Positions 36,999 to 48,849 of a stretch of 64,000 bases of DNA are shown here, one piece after another. The DNA is from Isoperla grammatica (Eukaryota > Arthropoda > Insecta > Plecoptera > Perlodidae). Location of the stretch: the NCBI GenBank assembly GCA_945910005.1, contig OX246741.1:50990625-51054624 (forward strand), given 5' to 3'. Under the pieces are notes generated by a model. That model was not told the DNA's origin and did not search any database. It worked only from the letters and a program-made list of their open reading frames with translations. Position 1 is the first letter of the stretch; every line of letters starts with the position of its first letter. The translations under genes and the position numbers were made by a program.

Positions 36999-37461
36999 CA
37001 GAGAGGGGAACAATAAATTAATGAAGATAGATAGATCAATTCCAGATCAATTCTAGATGACTTCTGAAAAATTTCTTTTGTATATTGATCCTCGCTCGAC
37101 CCAAAAGTTTGCAAATTTAAAAAAATGAGACAAAAATAGGTTGTTTTTTAAATTCTCATAATTTAGTCTAATAAAGTATAATTTCGTCGTTTTGTTTTAA
37201 AAATAAACTTGCGAACTCTTAGTGAAAAGTTAATTTGATTCCGTCACCTTTTACATTTTTCATTGTTAAGTTGGTCCGAGGCTGTGGTAATTTGATTTCA
37301 CTTTAGCCGAGATCATAACTCGTTTACCACCCTGTTATAATGGCCGGCTAACATGATGAAGACAACCCCTCAGGCGAAACAGTTTCTCTCGTCTCTTGTT
37401 GTAGACGTGAAAGATGTGAAGAGTATCAAGGTTTAAGTAAACAACTTAATGGATAACGTTG

Positions 37462-37572
37462 TCCCATCGAAAGTATTCTGATGCTTACGACACAGCCGAG
37501 TCCAAGGTGACAACTTATTTTTGTACTTTGCTAATTCCTACCATCTAATCTAAACAGGTCCATTGGGGATAA
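37462..37572. repeat. Conserved dispersed block D1, copy 1
   Basis: About 111 bases closely matching 47566-47678. It includes TTCTGATGCTTACGACACAG, GGTGACAACTTA, CTAATTCCTACCATCTAATC and CATTGGGGATAA. Divergence is low compared with other old repeats here. No TIR, pol III box or frame explains it. Confidence 0.75.
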
Positions 37573-37575
37573 CTC

Positions 37576-38680
37576 AAAACCTTCCGTTGGTTACCTGTAA
37601 CGGTGGGTGTGGCCAAACCGCCTGTGCACTCGACTAAGCGGAACCGTGCATTTACAATAATTGGTGCTGTTGAAAGATGATAGAGGTAGACAATGGCCTG
37701 AGACCGGTATGCGAATACTTTAATTTCGTTAGTTGGGACTAAAAATATAGTATACTTATACTAACATATACCATAGTTATTTTAAAATATGGTATAGTAT
37801 TTACTATTTAGTATAGTATACGTTTAATTGGCGATGTCCTCACTGGCCCTCGAGACAAAGAACACACATTTGACATACGAACTGTAAATATAATTTGGGA
37901 ACGCAATATGTTGGCGTTTCCCAATAGCTGCGCTGGACCGCACTGAGTGCGCCTTTGAGGGGTATTCAAGCAAGAAACTAATAAAAACATATGCTTTCCC
38001 ATTCATCAGAAATAATGATACATAAGTGTAAAAAAGTTCCTACCCCAAAGAGAAAGAAATTAACGAAATCCTATAATTTTAGCACGTTGATAAACAATGA
38101 TTTTCTTATGGGAATTTAGCGTGGACGTGATCGCCCAGTTTCAGTAAGAAGCGAAAAAAACATAACTTGAGAAAATGATTCAACTCATGCTACATAAAAA
38201 TAAAGTTAAAGAACTCCTGCGTTCATATCGAAGACCCAATCATTTGTATCTGATTTACTTTGTCATGTTGGCCTAGGGTGAAAATCACGTAAGTGCTAAT
38301 TCGCATATGAAAAATTATTGTTGGGCAACTAGCTCAAATTACACGATTTCATGTATTTATTCTTTCATTTTCTTTGGGATAGTAACTTTTTTACACTTAT
38401 GTATCATTATTTCTCATGTATGGGAATACGTGATTTGTTTAGTTTCTGACTTGAATACCCTTTAGCAAGTATTAGAACAATAGAACACACAACAATACTA
38501 TATAACAGATTCACTAGTGCGAACCCAGTGCAGCCCAGTGCAGCAAGCAACGCCATTTGAGTGTTTGCACGTAAACCTACAATATTCTCGAACAAAGTAA
38601 ACGAAATTAATTATTTGTGCCGTTTTGTTGTGCTAGTAAATTTCATATGATACTCTCAATGTGATACTGGGTACTACAGT
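37576..38680. other. Non-coding DNA, nothing recognised
   Basis: 37740-37822 is rich in short TATAC/GTATA palindromes (TAGTATACTTATACTA). No gene or dispersed repeat recognised. Confidence 0.35.
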
Positions 38681-38720
38681 GGCGTAACTAGGGGAGGGGC
38701 GGTTAGGGGGTTAACCCCCT
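38681..38720. repeat. Dispersed element R3, start fragment
   Basis: GTGGCGTAACTAGGGGAGGG followed by GGTTAACCCCC resembles the opening of the element at 4108. Only about 40 bases are recognisable. Confidence 0.35.
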
Positions 38721-38750
38721 TGAAATAACTTCTAGCATCGCCACTGGGGT

Positions 38751-39044
38751 ATGTCTCTTACATCAAGAAGATAGTATCAGGGCCGCCCACATTTAGTTTT
38801 TAACTTAACAAGCGCGAATCACTTAAGCTTTTGCCGATTATCTAGTAAAATTTGGTCGCGGTAACTTTTTTGACGGTAACACACAAGAAAACATGCAAAA
38901 AGGTATCCGTCAAAAACTTAACGCAACCAAACTGTACTAGATAATCGGGAAAAACGTTAGTGATTCGCAGTTGTTAAGTTGGAAACTAATTGTGGGCGGT
39001 CCTGACTCCCCTGCAATATCATACTTCTTGGTGTGAGAGACCTT
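38751..39044. mobile_element. MITE family P3, copy 1
   Basis: About 294 bases with imperfect long inverted arms: CAAGAAG-ATAGTATCAG, GGACCGCCCAC, CGATTATCTAGTA and TTTTTGACGG pair with their complements on the right, ending TGTGAGAGACCT. Two further copies in the same orientation lie at 40536 and 43962. Non-coding, presumably mobilised by a transposase elsewhere. Confidence 0.9.
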
Positions 39045-40535
39045 TACCAGCATACTTGTGTATTAACTTTGTACCCGTTATAGAAGCGACGATTACTGAA
39101 AATCAGTTCATGTAATCGACTGGGTCAACTCACGTAGAATTGTTAAAAATAAAATATTCTATTCACTTCTCGAAGCCTCTTCTAAACATTTCTGTCCACA
39201 ACGCTTCAGTTATCATGAAAAGTTCCCCAACAAATGTTGATTTGAAAATATTTAACAATGGTATTTATGATGACCACTGGTGCAAAACAGAGTTATCGAA
39301 AGGTCAGCGGACATAAATACTCTGTATGCGAGAACAATTGTTGACCTCTGAACTTTATTCGTATATACCTTTCAAAGGGATGCGTGCCGGTATTGCTAAA
39401 TTTTTAACCAGCTCTTTAAAATTTCCATCCCTTTTTACTACCGACTTACATATGAATATTTCAATGGTCTGTTTCACGGCAACAGGCTTAATGTGTTCGC
39501 TGATGTGGCTTTATATGTTGGCGTTAATCTTGTTGTGTATGACTGCCACAATATAGATACTTGTATGAATGTCATGTTAGCTAGTAGACTCTTTTTTAAT
39601 GTCTTAGAGTGGGTCCGTGGTTTAGTTAAGAACAAGAAAATCATTCGATCTTTGCATTTCACAAATTATATCTACCCCCACTACCTGACTAGCTCAAACA
39701 TAAAAGAGTCTGAATCCCGATTCATTATTATTAATTATTATCATTATTTTATGAAATTCATTACCGGAAGCCATAACAGAAGTTCAACCATGCTCACATT
39801 TCTTGGATACCCAACAAAACTCAACATCTAGTCAAATAATAGGCATCCACACAACAAACAAACTATTACATTTGATTACTTTTTGACAGTTCGGACCCAA
39901 CAATGTCAAGGAAACTGTGGTCGCACTCGAGCTGTACAAACAACCTATTATAAATGCAGTGAACAAAATGCCCTGCGGCGTTCTCAGCTTTGCCACGGAC
40001 AAAGTTAAGTAGTCACACCGACTGTAAACCGCAAATCTAGTTTAGTTCGTTTTGTGCCGGTATGTTTCATGTTTGTGCATTCTATGTATCACTTCATTCA
40101 ATGACAGTCGAATTTTGATCACAATATCGTGGTAGATGCAAATATAAAAATATCAATAATAATTGTAGACACATCGTATAATATCTTCTCCATCGTAGTG
40201 GTGTATTATACTCGATTGGGCCTACGCTGAAGAAGAAGACCTGTTGCGCATTATCATCATTAAATATTTCTATTCATACATGTAAATTATTGTAAACATT
40301 TTGAAAAGTGAAAATTATCTGTATGGAGAAAACTCATTGTTAATATTATAAATTATTATTAGTATTAAATATTGTCACTTTCTGTCTCGACACTTGAGTA
40401 ACACCTATACAATGTATAACTCAAATTAAAAATAAAAATCAATCAAGGAAGTAGTTATACACTATAAAAATACTATTTCAACAGATAGATCGGCTAAAGA
40501 ATGAAATCGTGCTACTAATTACTCTAGAGTGATGT
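39045..40535. other. Non-coding DNA with an unexplained open frame
   Basis: A frame open from about 39398 to 39831 on the plus strand (up to ~145 codons) includes FADVALYVG, which faintly recalls the FADDTALYV box of LINE reverse transcriptases. It lacks the second Asp and has no further matching motifs. Treated as unsupported. Confidence 0.2.
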
Positions 40536-40828
40536 AGGTATCTCACAGCAAGAAGTAAGATAGTATCAAGACCGCCTACATTTAGTTTCCAACTTAACAA
40601 GCGCGAAGCACTAACGTTTTTCCCGATTATCTAGTATAATTTCGTTGCGGTTAGTTTTTTGACGGTAACGTACAAGAAATCCAGCAAGCAGGTTTCCGTC
40701 AAAAAACTTAATGCAACCAAATTGTACTAGATAATCGGGAAAAACGTCGATTCGCACTTGTTCAGTTGGAAACTAATTGTGGGCGGTCCTGACTCCCCTG
40801 ACAAATTACTTCTTGTTGTGAGATACCT
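40536..40828. mobile_element. MITE family P3, copy 2
   Basis: Left end AGGTATCTCACAGCAAGAAG, right end CTTCTTGTTGTGAGATACCT. Internal arms and loop follow copy 1 (CGGTAACGTACAAGAAA ... GGTTTCCGTC). 293 bases. The two ends carry matched TA changes (GTATC/GATAC), so either conversion between arms or a distinct sub-lineage is possible. Confidence 0.9.
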
Positions 40829-41730
40829 TTATTAATAATTTATTATTGCTACATTGTCATGAGGATGCGAAAAGAAGTTCTTCTGCCAACCTAACAGAAT
40901 TTTATTTCTCATTATATAACACATGCAAAAATAATAAAAATAATTGAACATTTTCCATTTTACAGATCGAGTTTTACTAATCTTTTACTGGGTGAGTCCA
41001 TATTTACCAGACACGACTCTAGAAAGCGTTTCTTTAAACGTTATTTTCTGTTAGAACACAGAGCTATAACGACTGTGGATATTGTGTTCTATTGCATTGT
41101 GGGTCCTTTGCATGGATAATTATAATGTAAATAGATTCCTTCAAGAAACACATTAAAACTTTCATCAAGGTAGCATTGAGCATCGCTAATGAAAGACGAG
41201 TGTCAAAAGATCTCAAGTTTACAAAAGCGTCTTGACATTTATTCAACGGTTTCATTTCTTTCCTTCTTTCTTTGAAGATTTCTGTACTTTTTCAAAGAGC
41301 AATTCATTTCGAAATTAAAGTTTGCGGCGTAGTCACGAGATATAATTAAAACAGTTGCAAATTGCTGTGAAATTGGTTTTATTATACTTCAAACGAAAGT
41401 CCTAACTCTCAACATTTAATAATTTCACTTCAAAATGACAGAACATTGCCAATTACGGCAGCAACTTGTAGTGCACTGCTTAGATACAACTACCAGTGCT
41501 CACATGTGTTTTGCACTCATCTCAAGGGTTATATTATCTAGCAGAATGAAAGCAGCACTCCTGAAATACTGCCTTAGGCGGTCAGGCACTTAGGGCGGAA
41601 TGCACTGTGATTTGTTTTTGGCTGTTATGAATTTTGGTTTCTTATGGAAAGTAGTATGTAATAAAACAATTCAATAGCAATAAATCCTGTACTTAATGAT
41701 GGTATAGGCCGGGGGATATACAGGAACGTA
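40829..41730. other. Non-coding DNA, nothing recognised
   Basis: No feature noticed. Confidence 0.4.
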
Positions 41731-41850
41731 TCTAGTGAGCGAAATTTTAAGTGAGCGAATGTTTTACTGCGCGAAAACTCTAGTGCGCGAATGATTGGGT
41801 GGGTATTCGCTGACTAGAACGTTCGCGCACTAAAATTTTCGCTCACTAGA
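41731..41850. mobile_element. 16-bp phased palindromic element
   Basis: The left arm has GCGAA at 41739, 41755, 41771 and 41787, exactly 16 apart, in units like AGTGAGCGAAATTTTA. The right arm has the complement TTCGC at 41806, 41822 and 41838, again 16 apart. Outer ends are TCTAGTGAGCG and CGCTCACTAGA. The phase and inverted layout are those of the array at 9353-9612, with a related GTG/CGAA motif. Confidence 0.85.
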
Positions 41851-41970
41851 CATAGTGCCAGATATACTCACAAACATTGATGTTTATGTTTAAACGTGGT
41901 AATTTTGAAAACACTTGATGAAAAGTTGAATGAGGTCACATCGAAATGAAAACGATTTGGTTATGTTGTT

Positions 41971-42866
41971 ATCGATATATTCGTGTTTACAATGAGACTA
42001 ATTGTTCGATATATAAGTGTTTACAATGAGACTAATTGTTCGATGTATAAGTGTTTACAATGGGACTAAGGTTGGAATTCATAGTCGGCCCCTACACCTA
42101 GGGGCACCCATTGTTGCTAAGGTAACAATTGTTTCCATGTTATTTCCCATAAACAAAACAAATCCATAGCAACAATGGGCGCCCCTAGGTGTAGGGGCCG
42201 ACTATGAATTCCAACCTAATTGTTCGACATATTCGTGTTTACAATGAGACTAATTGTTCGATATATTCGTGTTTACAATGAGACTAATTGTTTGATATAT
42301 TCGTGTTTACAATGAGACTAATTGTTCGATATATTCGTGTTTACAATGAGACTAATTGTTCGATATATTCGTGTTTACAATGAGACTAATTGTTCGATAT
42401 ATTCGTGTTTACAATGAGACTAATTGTTCGATATATTCGTGTTTACAATGAGACTAATTGTTCGATATATTCGTGTTTACAATGAGACTAATTGTTTGAT
42501 ATATTCGTGTTTACAATGAGACTAAGTGTTCGATATATTCGTGTTTACAATGAGACTAATTGTTCGATATATTCGTGTTTACAATGAGACTAATTGTTCG
42601 ATATATTCGTGTTTACAATGAGACTAATTGTTTGATATATTCGTGTTTACAATGAGACTAATTGTTCGATATATTCGTGTTTACAATGAGACTAATTGTT
42701 CGATATATTCGTGTTTACAATGAGACTAATTGTTCGATATATTCGTGTTTACAATGAGACTAATTGTTCGATATATTCGTGTTTACAATGAGACTAATTG
42801 TTCGATATATTCGTGTTTACAATGAGACTAATTGTTCGATATATTCGTGTTTACAATGAGGCTAAT
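41971..42866. repeat. 34-bp minisatellite, about 22 units, split by a MITE
   Basis: Unit AATGAGACTAATTGTTCG followed by ATATATTCGTGTTTAC. Units right of the MITE are almost identical. The two or three on the left differ (ATAAGTG in place of ATTCGTG). The MITE at 42070-42216 interrupts it. Confidence 0.97.
42070..42216. mobile_element. 147-bp palindromic MITE (family P2), copy 2, inside the minisatellite
   Basis: Same arms and length as 18193-18339, loop inverted. The flanks TAA (42067-42069) and TAA (42217-42219) are a 3-bp duplication of the TAA in the repeat unit GACTAATTG, which the neighbouring intact units prove to be the empty site. A TWA-type 3-bp duplication is typical of PIF/Harbinger elements. 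The arms do not show an obvious Harbinger terminus, so class is tentative. Confidence 0.93.
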
Positions 42867-43961
42867 GAAACATTACAGCGATTGATAAAATTTTAAAAAT
42901 GTGTGATGAGTCCGATGACATTAATCGAATGTCAATGTAACATGGAATAATTTAGAAAATTGAGTAGTTGACAGACAGGCTATCAACGAATGTGTTATAA
43001 TACTAGATTTATATTTCATCCAGAACGTATTTGACGTAAATCTGCAACAGGAGTTTAAAAAAAATACATATTTAGCGTACAAAATGGTGTTTCAGGATAT
43101 GCATTGATTAAATGATGTGTCCATCTCATGGTTTCAATTAGGTGACGAGGAGAATTTTAAAAGTGAAATACGAATTTCCAAAGCAGTCTCAACAATGCAA
43201 CTATTTACGTTATGACTCGAAAAGACCTTGGAAATTAGGTCAATGAAGACAAAGGGGCAGTTTCACTGCTCCATAAGCATAGACCGGTCACCATCTCTTC
43301 TCCTGATGTGTGTCGCTTAACTTCTGCGTTTGTATAGAAACCGACTAAGCGACACTGGCTTAACCGTCGGTGGTATTTTAGACACTTATTTAAAGTAGGA
43401 ACTTCTAACTTCTAAGCGTCATGCATCGACTTCGTCCAAGATAGATATATAAATAATATAGGCCTTGGGATACTTGTAGTTAGTTTCTCCATAAACTCCT
43501 CATAATTCGCCTTATTGTAGCCGACAAAGCATTACTTATTTCCCGAACGAGCAATGCAGAGTTGAACAACCAGAGCCAAATGTGTGATTTGCAGAGCATT
43601 CATTCTACTCATCTCATTTTTACACTATTACTTTTATCACCCTCATATGATACTAGTACGTTTATATGAACTTCAAGTTTTAGTTCAAATTCAATACAGT
43701 TCGGACACTAGCAATTTTGAAACAAGGACTTAAAATTACCAAACATGAACAATTTTAGGGAAGTTTGGAACCCCAAAAAAAATCCGTGCATTAATCTAAC
43801 AAAAGCTCAACGTAAGTAAAACAACAGTTTAGTTGTCTATGGTTTGGTCCAAACAGAACCGAAATATGTGGTTTTTTGTTTATGTAGTTTGAGTAGTACA
43901 AAAGTACTGTACGCCGGACGCTCAGAATAGTTTTCTGGCCGCACCCAATCTTCTTAAATAT
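42867..43961. other. Non-coding DNA, nothing recognised
   Basis: A small inverted pair GTGTCGCTTA / TAAGCGACAC sits at 43308-43354. Nothing else. Confidence 0.35.
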
Positions 43962-44242
43962 AGGTCTCTCACAGCAAGAAGTAAGATAGTATCAGGACCG
44001 CCCACATTTAGGTTCCAACTTAACAAGCGATAATCACTGACGTTTTTCCCGATTATCTAGTACAATTGTTTACAAAAAGTTTTTGGACGGTAACGCACAA
44101 GAAAACGTGCAAGCAGGTATCCGTCAAAAAACTTAACGCAACCAAATTGTATTAGATAATCGAAAAAAAACGTTAGTGATTCGCACTTGTTAAGTTGTCT
44201 TGACTTCCCTGACACTATCTTACTTCTTGGTGTGAGAGACCT
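43962..44242. mobile_element. MITE family P3, copy 3
   Basis: Left end AGGTCTCTCACAGCAAGAAG, right end CTTCTTGGTGTGAGAGACCT. 281 bases, with a small deletion in the right arm compared with copies 1 and 2 (loss of the GGAAACTAATTGTGGGCGG segment). Same orientation as the other copies. Confidence 0.9.
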
Positions 44243-45996
44243 TTACGATAAATATTCTTCTGAGTTATGCTTGTTCACGAGGTATAACTCAGTTCCGAAT
44301 GTACGGCAGCGCATTTATATAAATCCGAGATCCGTGACGCGTTAACAATTATGTAATTGCAACCCTTATAACAGCTCCACGTGATGAGAGATTGTCTTTT
44401 GTAAAACTAATTTACAACTTGCGAGTTCGTTCTTTGCGAAAATTGAAGTTTAGGAAAACGCCTTGAAGCCTCTCTGTGCTGAATAAGATCACATTTCGCG
44501 ACGAGAACAGAGAGGGTATTTCTGAACTTAGTTACGAAGGAAGTTAAGTAGCGAAATTGTACTAAATTGTGTCTTTCATCTGATATTTAGAAACGTTGAC
44601 TCGTGAGAACTTCTGCGTCTTCGTAAAGGTTTCCTGACATTTTTCAAGAAGCGAGCTGAGCGAGGTAAACGCATTACTGATATCAAACAATAAAGCAAAT
44701 TTTTTACTAAACATTCTAAGGTTTTATATATGGGTATTTGTATGTTCATATTTTTATGTCAGTGAAGAAAAAAGTTGCACCTTTGATAAATCATCGCTGG
44801 AAGATGAGGACACATTTTTATGTTGGAGGTGGGGTCCAAAATCTAACGATGGTTCAAGGGGGGGGGGGGGGGCACATATTCGATATTTTCTACTAGATAC
44901 TTGTCAATAACGCAGTTAATTTTCGTACATGATAAATCATGATGTGATTGCGTTTGTTTTATTATTTTCACATCCCTCCGATAGATTTTATGAACAGTTA
45001 ACATACATATTATGTCTTCTCTCAATTAACCAAATTGTAAAGAGTGGGCGAAAATAAGTTGCAAGTATATTGAACGGTTTCAGGAACTTTATCACATGTT
45101 CAAATTTGTTTATTTTTTCTGTTACGCTGAGATTTCGTTGCCTCATTCTCCGTCTGATGGTATAAGATGGCTATTTTATAAACTGTTTGATGGAAGCTGA
45201 CAGAATTATTTGCCAGCCAAGTGAGTTAAAGATGTAGGGGATTAGCCTGCAGCAACGCGGCGTGGGATAAGATAAGCCTGAGGGCGGTGCGCGGTAGGGG
45301 TGTGAAGTGAGAGCCAGAAGCAGTCAACAGCTGTTTATGAATTTTCAGTGAGAACGTGGTTAACAGAACAATATTCTATGCAACGAATTAATAGATTAAT
45401 GAACGTAGCCCCTCAATCTCAGATCAACATTGTATTATTGAATTGTCGGTATTTAATATTTTAATAGCAGGGAAAAATAAATATCTGTTTCTCTAGAAAC
45501 AAAAATTATTTCACATAAATATTGAGAGATCTTTTTAAGTGCCGCTTAATTTACAAAATCAACATTTTCGCATGCTTATCTATAATAAAGACTGTAATTA
45601 TGATTACAAAATTTAAATAATTGAGCACATTCTTAAATAAATTTTGTATGACGTGTTCTTTATTGCCAATACTCTTTTAAATTGAGTCTTAAAACGATAA
45701 ATAATGATAGAAATAACTTAAGTATTACTATTTGTCCTAAGAACTGCTGTCAACGCCCTTTAATATCTCCCGATTTAAACAAACTACAAACCCTACGAGA
45801 ATCATTTAAAATTCTGAACAATCCTTTCAATATGTCATTAATAATGTTAACATGACAGAAACGAGATCAGGAGAAATTAGATTTATGTGTAGTCAACACT
45901 GCCAGTGCGGTCGCGTGTCAGAATCTCGTGCCGCATTCACCCACTCGAACGCAATTGTTTTGAGGTTATGTTGGTAACGCGTTTCTATTATAACTA
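44243..45996. other. Non-coding DNA with a poly-G tract
   Basis: 44858-44872 is a run of 15 G. 45230-45310 is GC-richer than its surroundings. No gene seen. Confidence 0.35.
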
Positions 45997-47405
45997 GGAA
46001 AACGCTCCGCGTTGACAGATGAGCGATTTTTTTTCAATGTATCAAATCAAATAAATCATTTGCATATCATATTACTCTTTTAAGAAAAAATACCTTTATA
46101 ATAAATATATGACTTTTTTACAAGATGGCGGATCAACTTACAACCTTATAACTTAAGTATATTATTTCTTGATATGTTGCTAATAAATGCACGTAATATT
46201 ATTTAAATCCGTTAAGAAGTTTTCTTTAAAGAAATTAAAACCTTCAAGTTGATGGATTTCCACATAATTTCATTCGACCGTGCGCTACTCAATAGGCTCT
46301 AATTCATAAACTATTAAACCTATTAGTGTATAAAAAGTTCCATAATGTAGATACAGACTATATCTAAAATGTTATATTTATTTATCATACAATAACCCGT
46401 TTGTTAATCATAATAAAAGCTTTTTAATTTGTCGACCAAGTTCGTTGTTAACATTTGCACGTTTGCCGTGAAAGTCATTAAATATAACACGTCATTGTAG
46501 CCATTCTATGAAAGCTATGAAAATTCCAAATACATAGTGAGAAAGGTCTGACTGCGTAAGCCATTTCGGTAGCATACTATGTGCATCTAACTTCAATGGT
46601 CCGCAAATGCGAATCATATCGGTGGAACACTGTTAAAACGAAGAGAATTACTGCCGTAAATAAACAATATTTGTTTATAACATGGCGGTTAAAGCTACAA
46701 TTTTAAAACTGTTGTCGTGTGTTGGTATTATTGATGTGGAATCACTTGTAAAAAAGTATTTATATCGGTTGGTAAGTTTTAATTTAATTAAATAAATAAC
46801 AAAACATGTGTTTCAGTTCTTAATTTTTTGTAGGTTGGCGTCTTACGTCATTGCAGCCATTCTATGACAGCTATCGAAATTCCAAATAATAGTGCATAGG
46901 TATTGTTACGTACGATATTTTTGGTGTATACTATGTGCATATAATTGCAAAAGTCCGCAAATGCGAATCATATCGGCTGAACACTGTAAAAATGAAGACA
47001 TTATTGTTGTAAATAAACAATATTTTTTTATAACATGGCGGATAAACATACAATTTTGAAATTATTGTCAATTGTTGGTACTGTTGATATAAACCTACAT
47101 GTGAAACGTTATTTAAATCCGTTCGTAAGTTTTCATTTAATTATATAAATAAACAAATTTTATTTTTCAGTAATTAATTTTTGGTAGGTTGGCATCTTAA
47201 AGAATGTCGCTGGTTATGTTAACAGCATCGAGTTTAGTGGTCAAGAACGTTGCCCGAAAATTTCAGCCAAATACGTCACGCCGTTTGACCTGTGCGCGAC
47301 GAACAAAATTTAGCGCACATACATACAGACATACAGACACACAGACAAAGCGCCGATCGAGTTGTATGGAGAGATTCACTCCGCTTCGCTACGCTCATCT
47401 AATAA
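45997..47405. repeat. Dispersed family R2, long copy
   Basis: Opens with TAGGAAAACGCTCCGCGTTGACAG (compare TAGGAAAACGCTCTGTTTGACG at 62909) and closes with CTCCGCTTCGCTACGCTCA (compare GACGCTCGCTTCGCTCGCTT at 63625). Near the end a CATACAGACATACAGACACACAGAC run occurs, as in many invertebrate non-autonomous elements. The interior is two 355-bp tandem units. No transposase remnant. Confidence 0.5.
46491..47200. repeat. Two 355-bp diverged tandem units inside R2
   Basis: 46491-46846 and 46847-47200 share CATTGTAGCCATTCTATGA, GCAAATGCGAATCATATCGG, AATAAACAATATTTGTTTATAACATGGCGG and a closing TAGGTTGGCRTCTTA. A degraded third piece (CAAGATGGCGGATCAAC) lies at 46121-46210. Divergence indicates an old duplication. 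Confidence 0.85.
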
Positions 47406-47565
47406 TAACGGTACCTACGGAAAACCCTTTCATCTAAAACAAAGACACAATGAACTGGCCCCAGCGGGGGTGTGGGAAGATACGAGAAAAGCACGTGTTG
47501 GTGCTTAAATGATAAAAGTGTTCGATCTAAGAAATAAATCATTCTTCGTAGGAATACCTAAGTTG

Positions 47566-47678
47566 CCCCAACGAAAGAATTCTGATGCTTACGACACAGC
47601 CGAGTCAAAGGTGACAACTTAATTCTCTACTTCGCTAATTCCTACCATCTAATCTAAACATATCCATTGGGGATAATT
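47566..47678. repeat. Conserved dispersed block D1, copy 2
   Basis: Same sense as 37462-37572 and about 90 percent identical by eye, with clear breakdown of similarity on both sides. Identity and origin unknown. Confidence 0.75.
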
Positions 47679-48464
47679 TATGCAGTTGCAGTACAACCAA
47701 TCCTCCAAGTATTGCACGAAATGGAATTTTTAACAGTTATACTTATTTCACCTGAATAAAAATACGGATCAACCCTTTTCATTCGATTCGTATAACAAAG
47801 CCAAGTTTGAATACACAAATGTCTGCCCTACCACGTAACAATAATTCTTGGTGAATTTCTGAGCAAACAAACTAAATGTTCAGGAGTGACAGGTAGTCCA
47901 ATATTGTTACAAAGAAAATGAAGAGTGCGTTTGCATATTTACACAAAGGGGAAATATTTCCTACTCGTTCTAATTGTGAAGTGTTATGGTAACCCGTTAG
48001 TTGAAACATGTGCAAATGACACATTATTGTTAGAACCACTTAAAACGCAGCCATTGTGGTTTTTATGTTGTATTTAAAACTTTCAAATGGTTCATTGTGT
48101 ACAATACCTACACACCCGGTGGAACTGGGAGTAGTTAAATGTGCCTTTGACGTTCCTTTGTGCGTTGTTTGATAAAACCCATTATCGATATTAACTGGAA
48201 CAGTGAAAGACATTTTCAATTAAAATTAAGCACGTTCTTTCTAGGTTTTAATTACATCTTCTACAGTATTCTTTGTCTGCTTCTCTCAATACGGAAGTAG
48301 AAAAAAAATTTCCAGGGTAAAAATGTAATTCCTTAGGCTTTTAGTTGTTCTTTTTAAATCAGAGCTATAGGAAACCTTCAGAAAGGTGCTTGTTTCTTTG
48401 TGGTTGGCAGAAATCAGGAAATTTGAAAACGTTTTGAAACTCTTGGTATTTTATAACCATGTCC
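47679..48464. other. Non-coding DNA, nothing recognised
   Basis: No feature noticed. Confidence 0.4.
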
Positions 48465-48844
48465 ATCTTCATGTGACTAACTAGGTATGCTGCATTTGGA
48501 ATTGTTTGTAAGGAATGTCCTAAGGCTGATAGTGTGACTCAGTCTCAGTATTTGCCTTGTGACTGATGAAAACCTCGGTAAAATCTTTAGCATTGCCGGC
48601 GACCGGTATCGAACCAGTGACCTCCCGTATTAGCCATTTCTATTAGCTTAAAAAAATAATACAAAACATTCAATATAAGATATGGAATCAATTAAAAATT
48701 AAAACATTAATTACTTCTTTTATGGTTATTTGGTTATTTAGCTTGCAAAACATCATCGTGGTGGCGCAAAATAACCTAACTGATTTAAGCGCCCTTAAAC
48801 CCAATACAGTCAAATTTAAGCTCTATATGAGCCACCTCTATCGG
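48465..48844 (-). mobile_element. tRNA-derived SINE S1, interrupted copy
   Basis: Body and B-box complement (GGTATCGAACCAGTGACCTCCCG) lie at 48465-48634. The first bases of the head (GAGCCACCTCTATCGG, containing the A-box complement) reappear only at 48829-48844. The 178 bases between (48645-48822) are a separate insertion. Confidence 0.75.
48645..48822. mobile_element. Short insertion with AGCTTAAA termini inside a SINE
   Basis: Begins AGCTTAAA and ends TTTAAGCT, an 8-bp inverted repeat, flanked by CTAT on both sides (48640 and 48823). It separates two parts of the S1 head that are contiguous in the other copies. The short TIR and flank match make a small DNA transposon plausible. Confidence 0.45.
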
Positions 48845-48849
48845 TAACC

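Noticed and set aside
39398..39831. Frame with FADVALYVG, considered as a LINE reverse-transcriptase palm
   Set aside because: The catalytic second Asp is missing and neither upstream nor downstream motifs of the palm or thumb are recognisable. Resemblance is probably chance.
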